64,000 bases of DNA. It comes from Streptomyces dysideae. GTDB taxonomy: Bacteria; Actinomycetota; Actinomycetes; Streptomycetales; Streptomycetaceae. This document shows positions 50,693 to 57,559 of this stretch, in pieces. Below the pieces are notes generated by a model. The model was not told where the DNA came from. It saw only the letters and a program-made list of their open reading frames with translations, and did not search any database. How positions within the stretch are numbered: position 1 is the stretch's first letter; the number at the start of each line of letters is the position of its first letter. Position numbers and translations under genes: made by a program. The stretch lies in the NCBI RefSeq assembly GCF_001514305.1, contig NZ_KQ949117.1, positions 20,754 through 84,753 of the forward strand. Reading direction: 5' to 3'.

Positions 50693-51130
50693 ATGGCCTA
50701 CACGATCGACCGCTACCCCGACCAGGGATCACCGCGACTTGGAGCGATGAACCTGCATCCCATCGCGGAGTCCGTACCCCGGGCTCGACGCTGGTTCCGG
50801 AAGTTCATCGCCCCGTACAACCCGGCCTGCTCGGTCGACGATTGTGCGCTGATGATCTCGGAACTGGTCACCAATGCCATCCGCTATGGGCGAGCGGATG
50901 ACCCCTGGACGGTCCGAGTGGAGTGGTTCCGCGAGGGGACCTCGCTCCGGGTCGAGGTGCACAACCCGGGCTTCCCAGCGAACGTGCGCCTCCGACACCC
51001 CGACGCCAACGACGCGCACGGGCGCGGACTGCTCCTGGTCGACTCCATCGCCGAGTCGTGGCACTCCGGGCCCAGTCGCTTCGGAGGAACGGTGGTCTCC
51101 TTCGTGGTCGCCGATGCTTGGCCGTCATAG
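50693..51130 (+). CDS. HATPase-domain protein, anti-sigma-factor kinase type
   Basis: 145 residues from ATG 50693. The GHKL ATP-binding fold is shown by DCALMISELVTNAIRYGRAD (N box), VRVEWFREGTSLRVEVHNPG, and DANDAHGRGLLLVDSIAESW (G1/G2 boxes). Such RsbW/SpoIIAB-like proteins are abundant in Streptomyces and bind sigma factors or anti-anti-sigma factors. One of them on an integrative element is common but its target is unknown. Confidence 0.85.
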   Translation: MAYTIDRYPDQGSPRLGAMNLHPIAESVPRARRWFRKFIAPYNPACSVDDCALMISELVTNAIRYGRADDPWTVRVEWFREGTSLRVEVHNPGFPANVRLRHPDANDAHGRGLLLVDSIAESWHSGPSRFGGTVVSFVVADAWPS

Positions 51131-51178
51131 AGGGAATACGCTCCGCTGGTACTGCGTCGGCGGATTCGTCGCTAGTCT

Positions 51179-51199
51179 GGTTGACCGGTTGACTTGGCC
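51179..51199. promoter_or_regulatory. Operator before the second gntR
   Basis: Two GGTTGAC repeats (51179-51185 and 51188-51194), then TTGGCC. The complement, AAGTCAACC..GTCAACC, matches the sites at 51986 and 52025 after the gene. Confidence 0.55.
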
Positions 51200-51222
51200 A
51201 ATCTCGACAGGCGGCGGCATTC

Positions 51223-51951
51223 ATGGCGTATGAAGTGGAGGCACCGAAGTACGTGCGCCTCGCTCAGACCATTCAGAGTCGCATCGAGGACGGCACGTAC
51301 GCGCCCGGTACCCGCGTGCCCAGTGAGAACCAACTGGTGCAGGCCTTCGGGATGTCCCGCCCGACCGTCGTCCGGGCGCTGGAGCTGCTGAAGCGGGATG
51401 GCTGGCTGGAGTCCCGGCAGGGATACGGCACGATCGTGCGCGGCCGTCCGGCGCTCGTCGAGCACAAGGACCGCCGAGGGAGCGAAGCACTCGCGCGTGA
51501 CGAGTCTCAGGCCTTCGGGCGCCTGGTGGAGGTCGTTCACGTCCCCGTTCCGGCGCGTGTCGCCTCCGTGCTCGGGCTGCCGAAGCGGGCCAAGGTTCTG
51601 ATGCGCCGGTTCCTGGCCGAGGAGGACGGCGAACCGGTCGAGTTGGTCTCGTCGTACTTCCCCGCCGGCCTGGTCGAGGGCACCGAGTTGGAGAGTTCCG
51701 CCCCCTTGGGCGGCAGCACCCGCGCGCACCTGGAGGCGCGGAAGAAGGTTCGCTTCGATCACGTGACGGAACGGGTTTCGGCTCGACTGCCCGAGCGGAG
51801 CGAAGCTGAACTGCTGGACCTCCCGGACGGCGTTCCCGTCCTCAGTGTCCTCGTCGTTGCGTACGACGCCTCTGGTCAAGCGCTGCAAGTCTCTGACGTG
51901 CTTCTTCCTGCTGACCGGCAGGAGCTGGAAGACACCTACCGCCTGAACTGA
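51223..51951 (+). CDS. GntR/UTRA-family regulator, second copy
   Basis: 242 residues from ATG 51223. HTH: YVRLAQTIQSRIEDGTYAPG, SENQLVQAFGMSRPTVVRAL, LELLKRDGWLESRQGYGTIV. The UTRA domain has VHVPVPARVASVLGLPKRAK and VELVSSYFPAGLVEGTELES. It differs clearly from the first GntR protein and appears to use another operator (AAGTCAAC). It sits directly before the SCO3933-family and tra/int genes, which it probably controls. Confidence 0.85.
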   Translation: MAYEVEAPKYVRLAQTIQSRIEDGTYAPGTRVPSENQLVQAFGMSRPTVVRALELLKRDGWLESRQGYGTIVRGRPALVEHKDRRGSEALARDESQAFGRLVEVVHVPVPARVASVLGLPKRAKVLMRRFLAEEDGEPVELVSSYFPAGLVEGTELESSAPLGGSTRAHLEARKKVRFDHVTERVSARLPERSEAELLDLPDGVPVLSVLVVAYDASGQALQVSDVLLPADRQELEDTYRLN

Positions 51952-51985
51952 GCCTGATTCGGGGCCAGTTCCACCAACTTCTCGC

Positions 51986-52038
51986 TTGACAAGTCAACTT
52001 GGCATCCGTAGCTTCGAACTTGCTAAGTCAACCTGTCA
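51986..52038. promoter_or_regulatory. Operators before the SCO3933-family gene
   Basis: TTGACAAGTCAA (51986-51997), a near-palindrome, and AAGTCAACCTGTCA (52025-52038). Both share AAGTCAAC with the site upstream of the second gntR. Confidence 0.6.
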
Positions 52039-52074
52039 GGTGGCAGGTTGATCGACTCAGAAGGAGAAACCCCT

Positions 52075-52425
52075 GTGCGTGTGATTCGCATTGACGCCTC
52101 GAACGCCACGATCCTGCTCACCGAAGCGCCGGCGCCGAAGGTGCGCGACCGGCAGACCGGCGAGATCGCCAAGGACGCCGTGAGCGGTGAGGCACTCATG
52201 ACCGTCGGCGTCGTCTACATCGACGAGGGCGAGTCGTCGCTGATTCAGGTCACCATCCCTGAGAGCGGCGTGACGGACGGCTTGGCCGTCGGTGCTCCGG
52301 TCTCGCTGCCGGGGCTCATCGCCCGGCCCTGGGAGAGCGTGTTCAACGGGCAGCAGCGGCACGGCATCGCCTACCGCGCCACCGCCGTCATGCCCGGCGC
52401 GTTCCAGATGGCTCAGGCGGGCTGA
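52075..52425 (+). CDS. SCO3933-family regulatory protein
   Basis: 116 residues from GTG 52075, with AAGGAG 8 bp upstream (an upstream in-frame start at 52048 lacks this). IRIDASNATILLTEAPAPKV, then RDRQTGEIAKDAVSGEALMT and LIQVTIPESGVTDGLAVGAP are characteristic of a small protein that stands just before the Tra gene in AICEs. Biochemical role unknown. Its position confirms that the following ORF starts where tra should start. Confidence 0.82.
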   Translation: MRVIRIDASNATILLTEAPAPKVRDRQTGEIAKDAVSGEALMTVGVVYIDEGESSLIQVTIPESGVTDGLAVGAPVSLPGLIARPWESVFNGQQRHGIAYRATAVMPGAFQMAQAG

Positions 52426-52430
52426 TCGAC

Positions 52431-53804
52431 GTGACCGACCTGGTGACCTGGGCAGAGCTGGGTGGGGGACTCGCTGCGATAGGTGGCGCGGCCTACGCCC
52501 GGCACGCCCACCCGGCGGCGTACTGGTCCACGGTCGGGCTGCCCCTCTCGGTGGCCCGGCTGCTGGCCTCGTACTCCTCGACCATGGACGCATGCGGGCT
52601 GACCGTCGAGCCGTCCCGCTGGCGGGCCCTGGCCGTCCGGGCCACCACCCGGCGGGAGGTCCGGCCGGTTCCCCCGCGCCGCGGAGTGATCCGGCCCAAC
52701 TCGACCGGCCTGCGGGTAAGGCTGCGGCTCGCCCCCGGGCAGGAACCGGCTGACGTGGCCGCTTCGGCCGAACGGCTGCGGCACGCCTGGGGCGTTCACG
52801 CCGTGTACGTGCGGGACGTCAAGCCCGGTGTCGTCGAACTCCGGCTCGTCGGCTACGACGTCTTACGCAGGGTGCGGAGTGAGGACCTGTACCACTACCT
52901 CCTGGACGACCACGTTCTTCCCACCTTCGGCGAATCGGACCTCGACGAGATCACCGCGCCCCTGGTCCGCGAATGGCGCGCTGAACGCCTCCGTACGACC
53001 AAGGCGAAGACGACGACCGCCAAGGCGTACCGCCTCCTGAAAAGCATCATGGAGACGGCCGTGGACGACCTGATCAAGCGCAACCCGTGCCGGATCAAGG
53101 GTGCCGGAAAGGAGAAGGCGGCCGAACGCCGTATCGCCACCGTCGCCCAGGTCGACGCCCTCGCCGACCGGCTAGGCCCCCGCTGGCGCCTCATGGTCTA
53201 CCTCGGCGCGTACGGTCCTCTCCGCCCCGAGGAACTGGCCGGACTCCGCCGCCGGGACATCGACGTCGAGGCGCTGAAGATCACGGTTCGGATCGCCGAA
53301 CCGGAGCGCACGAACGGTCGCCGGGCTCCCGGCGATACCAAGTCCGAGGCAGGTACCCGGACCGTGTTCCTCCCGGAGTTCCTCCGTCGGGAGCTGCGAC
53401 TCCACATGGAGCTCTACGCGGGCAAGGGAGCCGACGGACTCGTCTTCCTCGGGGAGAAGGGCGCGGCCTTCCGTCGCAGCACCTTCGGTAGGAAGTGGCG
53501 CAAGGCCCGTACCGTCGTCGGAGTCCCCGAGGGGTTCCGGTTCTACGACCTTCGTCACACGGGACACACCCTGTCGACGCGCTCGGGTGCCACCCTTAAG
53601 GACACGATGGTTCGCGCCGGCCAGTCCTCCGAGAAGGCCGCGCTGATCTATCAGCACTCCGACGACGAACGACAGCAGGAAGTTGCTGCCGGACTCGACG
53701 CGACCGTGCGCAAGGCACGCCAGGACGCTGCGGCCGTGCCAGAACCGGACACGGCTCACCCCGACGATCAGCGTTCTGGCACGAATCTGGCACGCGACAA
53801 CTGA
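52431..53804 (+). CDS. int: Chimeric Tra(FtsK N-terminus)-integrase fusion
   Basis: 457 residues from GTG 52431, 5 bp after the previous stop. Residues 1 to about 143 (TWAELGGGLAAIGGAAYARH, HPAAYWSTVGLPLSVARLLA, VRLRLAPGQEPADVAASAER, RHAWGVHAVYVRD) look like the N-terminus of an AICE FtsK/SpoIIIE translocase. From about residue 147 (DLYHYLLDDHVLPTFGESDL) it is a tyrosine recombinase. The core-binding domain is partly complete and the catalytic domain intact: GPLRPEELAGLRRRD (Arg), RFYDLRHTGHTLSTRSGATL (His-x-x-Arg region), ALIYQHSDDERQQEVAAG (Tyr). The Walker motor and the integrase start are missing. This is an in-frame deletion junction near 52865-52890. Confidence 0.85.
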   Translation: MTDLVTWAELGGGLAAIGGAAYARHAHPAAYWSTVGLPLSVARLLASYSSTMDACGLTVEPSRWRALAVRATTRREVRPVPPRRGVIRPNSTGLRVRLRLAPGQEPADVAASAERLRHAWGVHAVYVRDVKPGVVELRLVGYDVLRRVRSEDLYHYLLDDHVLPTFGESDLDEITAPLVREWRAERLRTTKAKTTTAKAYRLLKSIMETAVDDLIKRNPCRIKGAGKEKAAERRIATVAQVDALADRLGPRWRLMVYLGAYGPLRPEELAGLRRRDIDVEALKITVRIAEPERTNGRRAPGDTKSEAGTRTVFLPEFLRRELRLHMELYAGKGADGLVFLGEKGAAFRRSTFGRKWRKARTVVGVPEGFRFYDLRHTGHTLSTRSGATLKDTMVRAGQSSEKAALIYQHSDDERQQEVAAGLDATVRKARQDAAAVPEPDTAHPDDQRSGTNLARDN

Positions 53805-53821
53805 TCACAGCGGACAGCAAA

Positions 53822-53848
53822 AAGGCCCGGGTCTCTGACCTGGGCCTT
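53822..53848 (+). terminator. Terminator between int and tRNA-Gly
   Basis: AAGGCCCGGG...CCTGGGCCTT hairpin with one mismatch; it can serve both converging genes. Confidence 0.75.
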
Positions 53849-53853
53849 ATTGA

Positions 53854-53902
53854 TGGAGCGGGTGACGAGAATCGAACTCGCGCTCTCAGCTTGGGAAGCT
53901 GA
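53854..53902 (-). other. Right attachment site (49-bp core inside the tRNA)
   Basis: Identical to 42821-42869. Together with the adjacent integrase, this shows the element entered at the 3' end of tRNA-Gly(CCC) and left the gene intact on this side. Confidence 0.92.
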
Positions 53903-53927
53903 TGTTCTACCATTAAACTACACCCGC
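53854..53927 (-). tRNA. tRNA-Gly (anticodon CCC), intact
   Basis: Minus strand, 74 nt with CCA encoded. Acceptor GCGGGTG pairs with CACCCGC; D-arm region TAGTTTAATGGTAGAAC; anticodon stem TCAGC/GCTGA around loop TTCCCAA; T-loop GTTCGATTC. It serves as integration target for the element to the left. Confidence 0.95.
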
Positions 53928-54196
53928 GTAAGACGCCGGTCGGAACCGGTGTCGGCTCGGTCACTCTACCTCATGGCAGGCCCCCGGCGTTGGCGCCGCG
54001 GGGTCTGTGTGCGTTTCGGGGGAGGGATCGGGCTGCGGGGCACCGGAGTTGGGGCGTACGGTGGAGACGTGGGAGAGGGTCCGGGCGGGACGGGAGTGCC
54101 GCCTGGAGGGCCGTCCCTTCCATCCCGTAATGTGGCTTTTGTCGTCAGGCAAGTAGTAGCCAGACGCGGCTCTTGGGGAAGGGACTCTAGGACTTG

Positions 54197-54361
54197 ATGG
54201 AGCGCACCGTCGTCCGATGTGCCGATGGGCACGTGTTCAGTACCGCTTCGTTCCCGATGCAGCAGGCCGAGCGGCTCGGCCCCGGCCGGCTGGTCCGGTG
54301 TCCACGGTGTGCCCGGCTCCGCAGTGTGGTGCCGGTGGCCTTGGAGAAGCAGCAGCGATAG
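54197..54361 (+). CDS. Small zinc-ribbon-like protein
   Basis: 54 residues from ATG 54197: MERTVVRCADGHVFSTASFP, then LGPGRLVRCPRCARLRSVVP and a basic end. One Cys (VRCADGH) with a His two residues on, and a CPRC pair, make a plausible single zinc site. A conserved-looking short gene between tRNA-Gly and dcd. The ribosome-binding site is weak. Function unknown. Confidence 0.65.
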   Translation: MERTVVRCADGHVFSTASFPMQQAERLGPGRLVRCPRCARLRSVVPVALEKQQR

Positions 54362-54451
54362 CGACAGCTGAAGCAGTAGCGACAGAGCAGTAGCGTTGGC
54401 GCGCGGACGTCCGATTGTGGTCGGTCCGCGCGCCCTGCGTATCCTCGGGGC

Positions 54452-55027
54452 GTGCTTCTCTCAGACAAGGACATCCGGGCCGAGATCGATGCCGGGCGCG
54501 TCCGGATCGATCCCTACGACGAATCCATGGTGCAGCCGTCGAGCATCGACGTACGGCTGGACCGCTATTTCCGGGTGTTCGAGAACCACCGGTACCCCCA
54601 CATCGACCCGTCCGTCGAACAGGCCGATCTGACGCGGCTCGTGGAGCCCGAGGGCGATGAGCCGTTCATCCTGCACCCCGGGGAGTTCGTGCTCGCCTCG
54701 ACGTACGAGGTCATCACGCTGCCCGATGATCTCGCGTCCAGGCTGGAGGGCAAGAGCTCGCTCGGGCGGCTCGGGCTTGTCACCCACTCCACCGCCGGGT
54801 TCATCGACCCGGGCTTCTCGGGGCATGTGACGCTCGAGCTGTCCAACCTCGCCACCCTCCCGATCAAGCTCTGGCCGGGCATGAAGATCGGGCAGCTGTG
54901 CATGTTCCGGCTCAGCTCGCCCGCCGAGTCCCCCTACGGGAGCGAGCGGTACGGCTCGCGGTACCAGGGGCAGCGGGGCCCCACCGCCTCCCGCTCCTTC
55001 CTCAACTTCCACCGCACCCAGGTGTGA
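54452..55027 (+). CDS. dcd: dCTP deaminase
   Basis: 191 residues from GTG 54452. MLLSDKDIRAEIDAGRVRID, VQPSSIDVRLDRYFRVF, RLEGKSSLGRLGLVTHSTAG (catalytic Ser/Arg/Glu region) and FIDPGFSGHVTLELSN are highly conserved in Dcd. The C-terminal SRYQGQRGPTASRSF closes over the nucleotide. Converts dCTP to dUTP (or dUMP if bifunctional), supplying dTMP synthesis. Cytoplasmic trimer. First gene of a pair with the phosphoribosyltransferase. Confidence 0.95.
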   Translation: MLLSDKDIRAEIDAGRVRIDPYDESMVQPSSIDVRLDRYFRVFENHRYPHIDPSVEQADLTRLVEPEGDEPFILHPGEFVLASTYEVITLPDDLASRLEGKSSLGRLGLVTHSTAGFIDPGFSGHVTLELSNLATLPIKLWPGMKIGQLCMFRLSSPAESPYGSERYGSRYQGQRGPTASRSFLNFHRTQV

Positions 55028-55035
55028 GCGGCGGC

Positions 55036-55518
55036 ATGAGCGACGTACGGGAGAACCTCACCTACGAGCGCTTCGGCGGTGCCGTCCGCGAACTCGCGCA
55101 GACCATCGCCGACGACGGATACGAGCCGGACATCGTGCTCAGCATCGCCCGCGGCGGCGTCTTCGTAGCCGGCGGGCTCGCCTACGCCCTCGACTGCAAG
55201 AACCTCCACCTGGTGAATGTGGAGTTCTACACAGGGGTGGGCACGACCCTCGAGATGCCCGTCATGCTCGCTCCCGTGCCCAACGTCATCGACTTCACCG
55301 ACAAGAAGGTGCTGATCGCCGACGACGTCGCCGACACCGGCAAGACGCTGAAGCTGGTGCACGACTTCTGCCTCGATCATGTGGCCGAGGTGCGGTCCGC
55401 CGTCATCTATGAGAAGTCGCACTCGCTCGTGAAGTGCGAGTACGTGTGGAAGCGCACCGACGAGTGGATCAACTTCCCGTGGAGTGTTTTGCCTCCGGTA
55501 CAAGGCATCCGTGTGTGA
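55036..55518 (+). CDS. Phosphoribosyltransferase-family protein
   Basis: 160 residues from ATG 55036, 8 bp after dcd. The PRPP loop VLIADDVADTGKTLKLVHDF is intact; the pyrophosphate loop region is SIARGGVFVAGGLAYAL. It resembles Gpt/hypoxanthine-type enzymes of about 160 residues. A purine salvage role is likely given dcd next to it, but the base specificity cannot be read with certainty. Confidence 0.88.
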   Translation: MSDVRENLTYERFGGAVRELAQTIADDGYEPDIVLSIARGGVFVAGGLAYALDCKNLHLVNVEFYTGVGTTLEMPVMLAPVPNVIDFTDKKVLIADDVADTGKTLKLVHDFCLDHVAEVRSAVIYEKSHSLVKCEYVWKRTDEWINFPWSVLPPVQGIRV

Positions 55519-55606
55519 TTAAGGCGTTGAAATAACAACGTGGTGAACCGTTGGCCAACGCCGTACGCTCCCTCTGAGTAATCAAAGATTCCGTGGGGGG
55601 ACATTC

Positions 55607-56392
55607 ATGCGTACAACCGCGCGCCTTGGCCTGCTCGGCACCAGCGTCGCGCTGGTCGCCACCACAGTCGGTGCCACGGCCGCCCAGGCAGAGGACGGCG
55701 GCTCGGGCAACATCACGATCGACAAGGTCGTCGTCAACGGCGGCAAGCCGGTCGTGGTGGGTACCACCCACGTGGTGTCCGCCAAGGTCTCCGTGACCGC
55801 GTCGGACGATTCGGGCATCGTCGAGACCACGTACATCAGCGCCTTCGGTCCGAAGCCGAACTACGCACAGATCTGGTACGACGACGGCGAGATCACGTGC
55901 GTCAAGGTGAGCGCCATCACGTCGACCTGCACGGGCACGCTGACGTTGGACCCGCAGGCGTCGACCGGCCTCGTCGACAACAGCGCGGCGGCCACCTGGA
56001 ACCTCGCCACGCTGGTCTCCGCCCATGACTACGACTACATCCACCGGGACGCGGCCACCACGTTCAAGGTGCAGCGCTACTCGAAGCTGACGGTCAACGC
56101 CTCGCCGGAGCCGGTGAAGAAGGGCAAGACCATCACGGTCACCGGCAAGCTCTCCCGGGCCAACTGGGAGGACAACAAGTACCACGGCTACACCAACCAG
56201 CCGGTGAAGCTGCAGTTCCGCAAGAAGGGCAGCAGCACCTACACCACGGTGAAGACGATCACGTCTAACTCGACGGGCGAGCTCAGGACGACCGTCACCG
56301 CCTCCACCGACGGCTACTTCCGCTACAGCTTCGCGGGCACGTCGACGACTCCGGCGGTCAACGCGACCGGCGACTTCGTAGACGTCCGATAG
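55607..56392 (+). CDS. Secreted Ig-like protein
   Basis: 261 residues from ATG 55607, with GGGGGGA upstream. Signal peptide MRTTARLGLLGTSVALVATT ending AAQA. Two beta-sandwich regions follow: one with a Cys pair (EITCVKVSAITSTCTGTLTL) and a second of Ig/bacterial-surface type (KLTVNASPEPVKKGKTITVT, YFRYSFAGTSTTPAVNATGD). Such calcium- or glycan-binding-like secreted proteins are frequent in Streptomyces. No catalytic motif. The last codons lie within a 68-bp palindrome. Confidence 0.8.
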   Translation: MRTTARLGLLGTSVALVATTVGATAAQAEDGGSGNITIDKVVVNGGKPVVVGTTHVVSAKVSVTASDDSGIVETTYISAFGPKPNYAQIWYDDGEITCVKVSAITSTCTGTLTLDPQASTGLVDNSAAATWNLATLVSAHDYDYIHRDAATTFKVQRYSKLTVNASPEPVKKGKTITVTGKLSRANWEDNKYHGYTNQPVKLQFRKKGSSTYTTVKTITSNSTGELRTTVTASTDGYFRYSFAGTSTTPAVNATGDFVDVR

Positions 56393-56449
56393 AACAAGGG
56401 AAAAGGGGCTCCCCGCGGGGAGCCCCTTTTCCCTTGTTCTATCGGACGT
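56382..56449. terminator. 68-bp perfect palindrome, bidirectional terminator
   Basis: Arms 56382-56415 and 56416-56449 are exact complements (34 bp each, no loop). The left arm includes the last three codons and stop of the secreted protein. A-rich and T-rich tracts flank the GGGGCTCCCC core. It separates two convergent genes. Confidence 0.92.
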
Positions 56450-56467
56450 TCTATTGGACCTGAAGTT

Positions 56468-57382
56468 CTAGAACGTGCCCAGCTTCACGATCGACAACAG
56501 TGCGATCAGCTGGATCGCCGACGCGCCCAGTGCCTTCGGCCACGGGAGGTCGTGGGACTTGGAGACCATCAGGGTGAGCAGGGCGCCGGCCGCGACCCAG
56601 GTGGCCCAGCCGAGGGCCTGGACGAAGGTCGCGTCGCCGCCGAAGAACATGGCGAAGACCAGGCGGGGGGCGTCCGTGAGGGACATGATCAGCATGGAGA
56701 GGCCGACCGTGGGCTGCCAGGCGCCGTTGCCGCCGAGCTGGCGGGCCAGGGTGTGGGTGACCACGCCCAGGACGAAGGAGCTGATGACCAGTGCCACGGC
56801 TGTCGTCAGGACGATCGGGACCGCGTTCGACAGGGTCGCGTTGATCGCGTCCGACCGTGCGCCGTCGAAGCCGAAGACCGCGAGCAGGCCGTAGAGGAAC
56901 GTCACGATGAGGGCCGGGCCCCACATCGTGTAGTCGCGCATCTGGAGGAAGGTCTGGTTCGGCGCCGTGACGATGCCGCGCAGCAGGGGCTTCCAGTGCA
57001 GGCGGGGGCCGACGGGGGCTGCCGGGGCCGCGCCCGCCTGGTAGGTGCCGCCCTGGTTGTACGGGTCCTCGCCTACGGAGAACGCCTGGGTGTGGCCCGG
57101 GTTGTTGGCGGCGTACGGGTCCGGGGCGCCGGGGCCCTGCGGGTACCCGCCGTCGCCGAAGTACTCCGGTTCGCCCTGGCCGCCGGCGCCACCGCCGTAA
57201 CCGCCGCCGGTCGCCTGCGGCCACCCGCCGCCTCCGCCGGAGCCGCCGTAGGGCTGCTGCGGCGGCGGGGGATAGCCGTACGGCGGTCCCTGCGGGGCCT
57301 GCTGTCCGTACGGAGGTTGTTGCGGTCGCGCTTGCGGGGCGCGGTTGTCCCGGCCGCCGCGTCCGATCCTGAATCCAGCCAC
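56468..57382 (-). CDS. Yip1-domain membrane protein
   Basis: 304 residues from GTG 57382 (VAGFRIGRG); a further in-frame ATG at 57463 is less likely. Residues 15-140 are Gly/Pro/Gln/Tyr-rich and disordered (QQPPYGQQAP, GGSGGGGGW). From about 150, WKPLLRGIVTAPNQTFLQMR opens a Yip1 domain with five hydrophobic helices, including LTTAVALVISSFVLGVVTHT and LLTLMVSKSHDLPWPKAL. Cytoplasmic membrane. Role unknown in bacteria. Confidence 0.85.
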   Translation of the reverse strand: MAGFRIGRGGRDNRAPQARPQQPPYGQQAPQGPPYGYPPPPQQPYGGSGGGGGWPQATGGGYGGGAGGQGEPEYFGDGGYPQGPGAPDPYAANNPGHTQAFSVGEDPYNQGGTYQAGAAPAAPVGPRLHWKPLLRGIVTAPNQTFLQMRDYTMWGPALIVTFLYGLLAVFGFDGARSDAINATLSNAVPIVLTTAVALVISSFVLGVVTHTLARQLGGNGAWQPTVGLSMLIMSLTDAPRLVFAMFFGGDATFVQALGWATWVAAGALLTLMVSKSHDLPWPKALGASAIQLIALLSIVKLGTF

Positions 57383-57559
57383 GTCTTCGAACGTACCTGG
57401 TCCCGGAGAGTGACGTGCCGCGCCCGGCGCTCCGGGCGCGGCTTTGCGGCCGAGCTGTGACATCCCCTAAGGGATGCTCATGAGGAATGCTCATGTGCCC
57501 CTAAGGGACCTGTAAAGGGCGTGTGGAGGCCGGGGGTTGGGCCGGCGGAGGTCGGCGTC

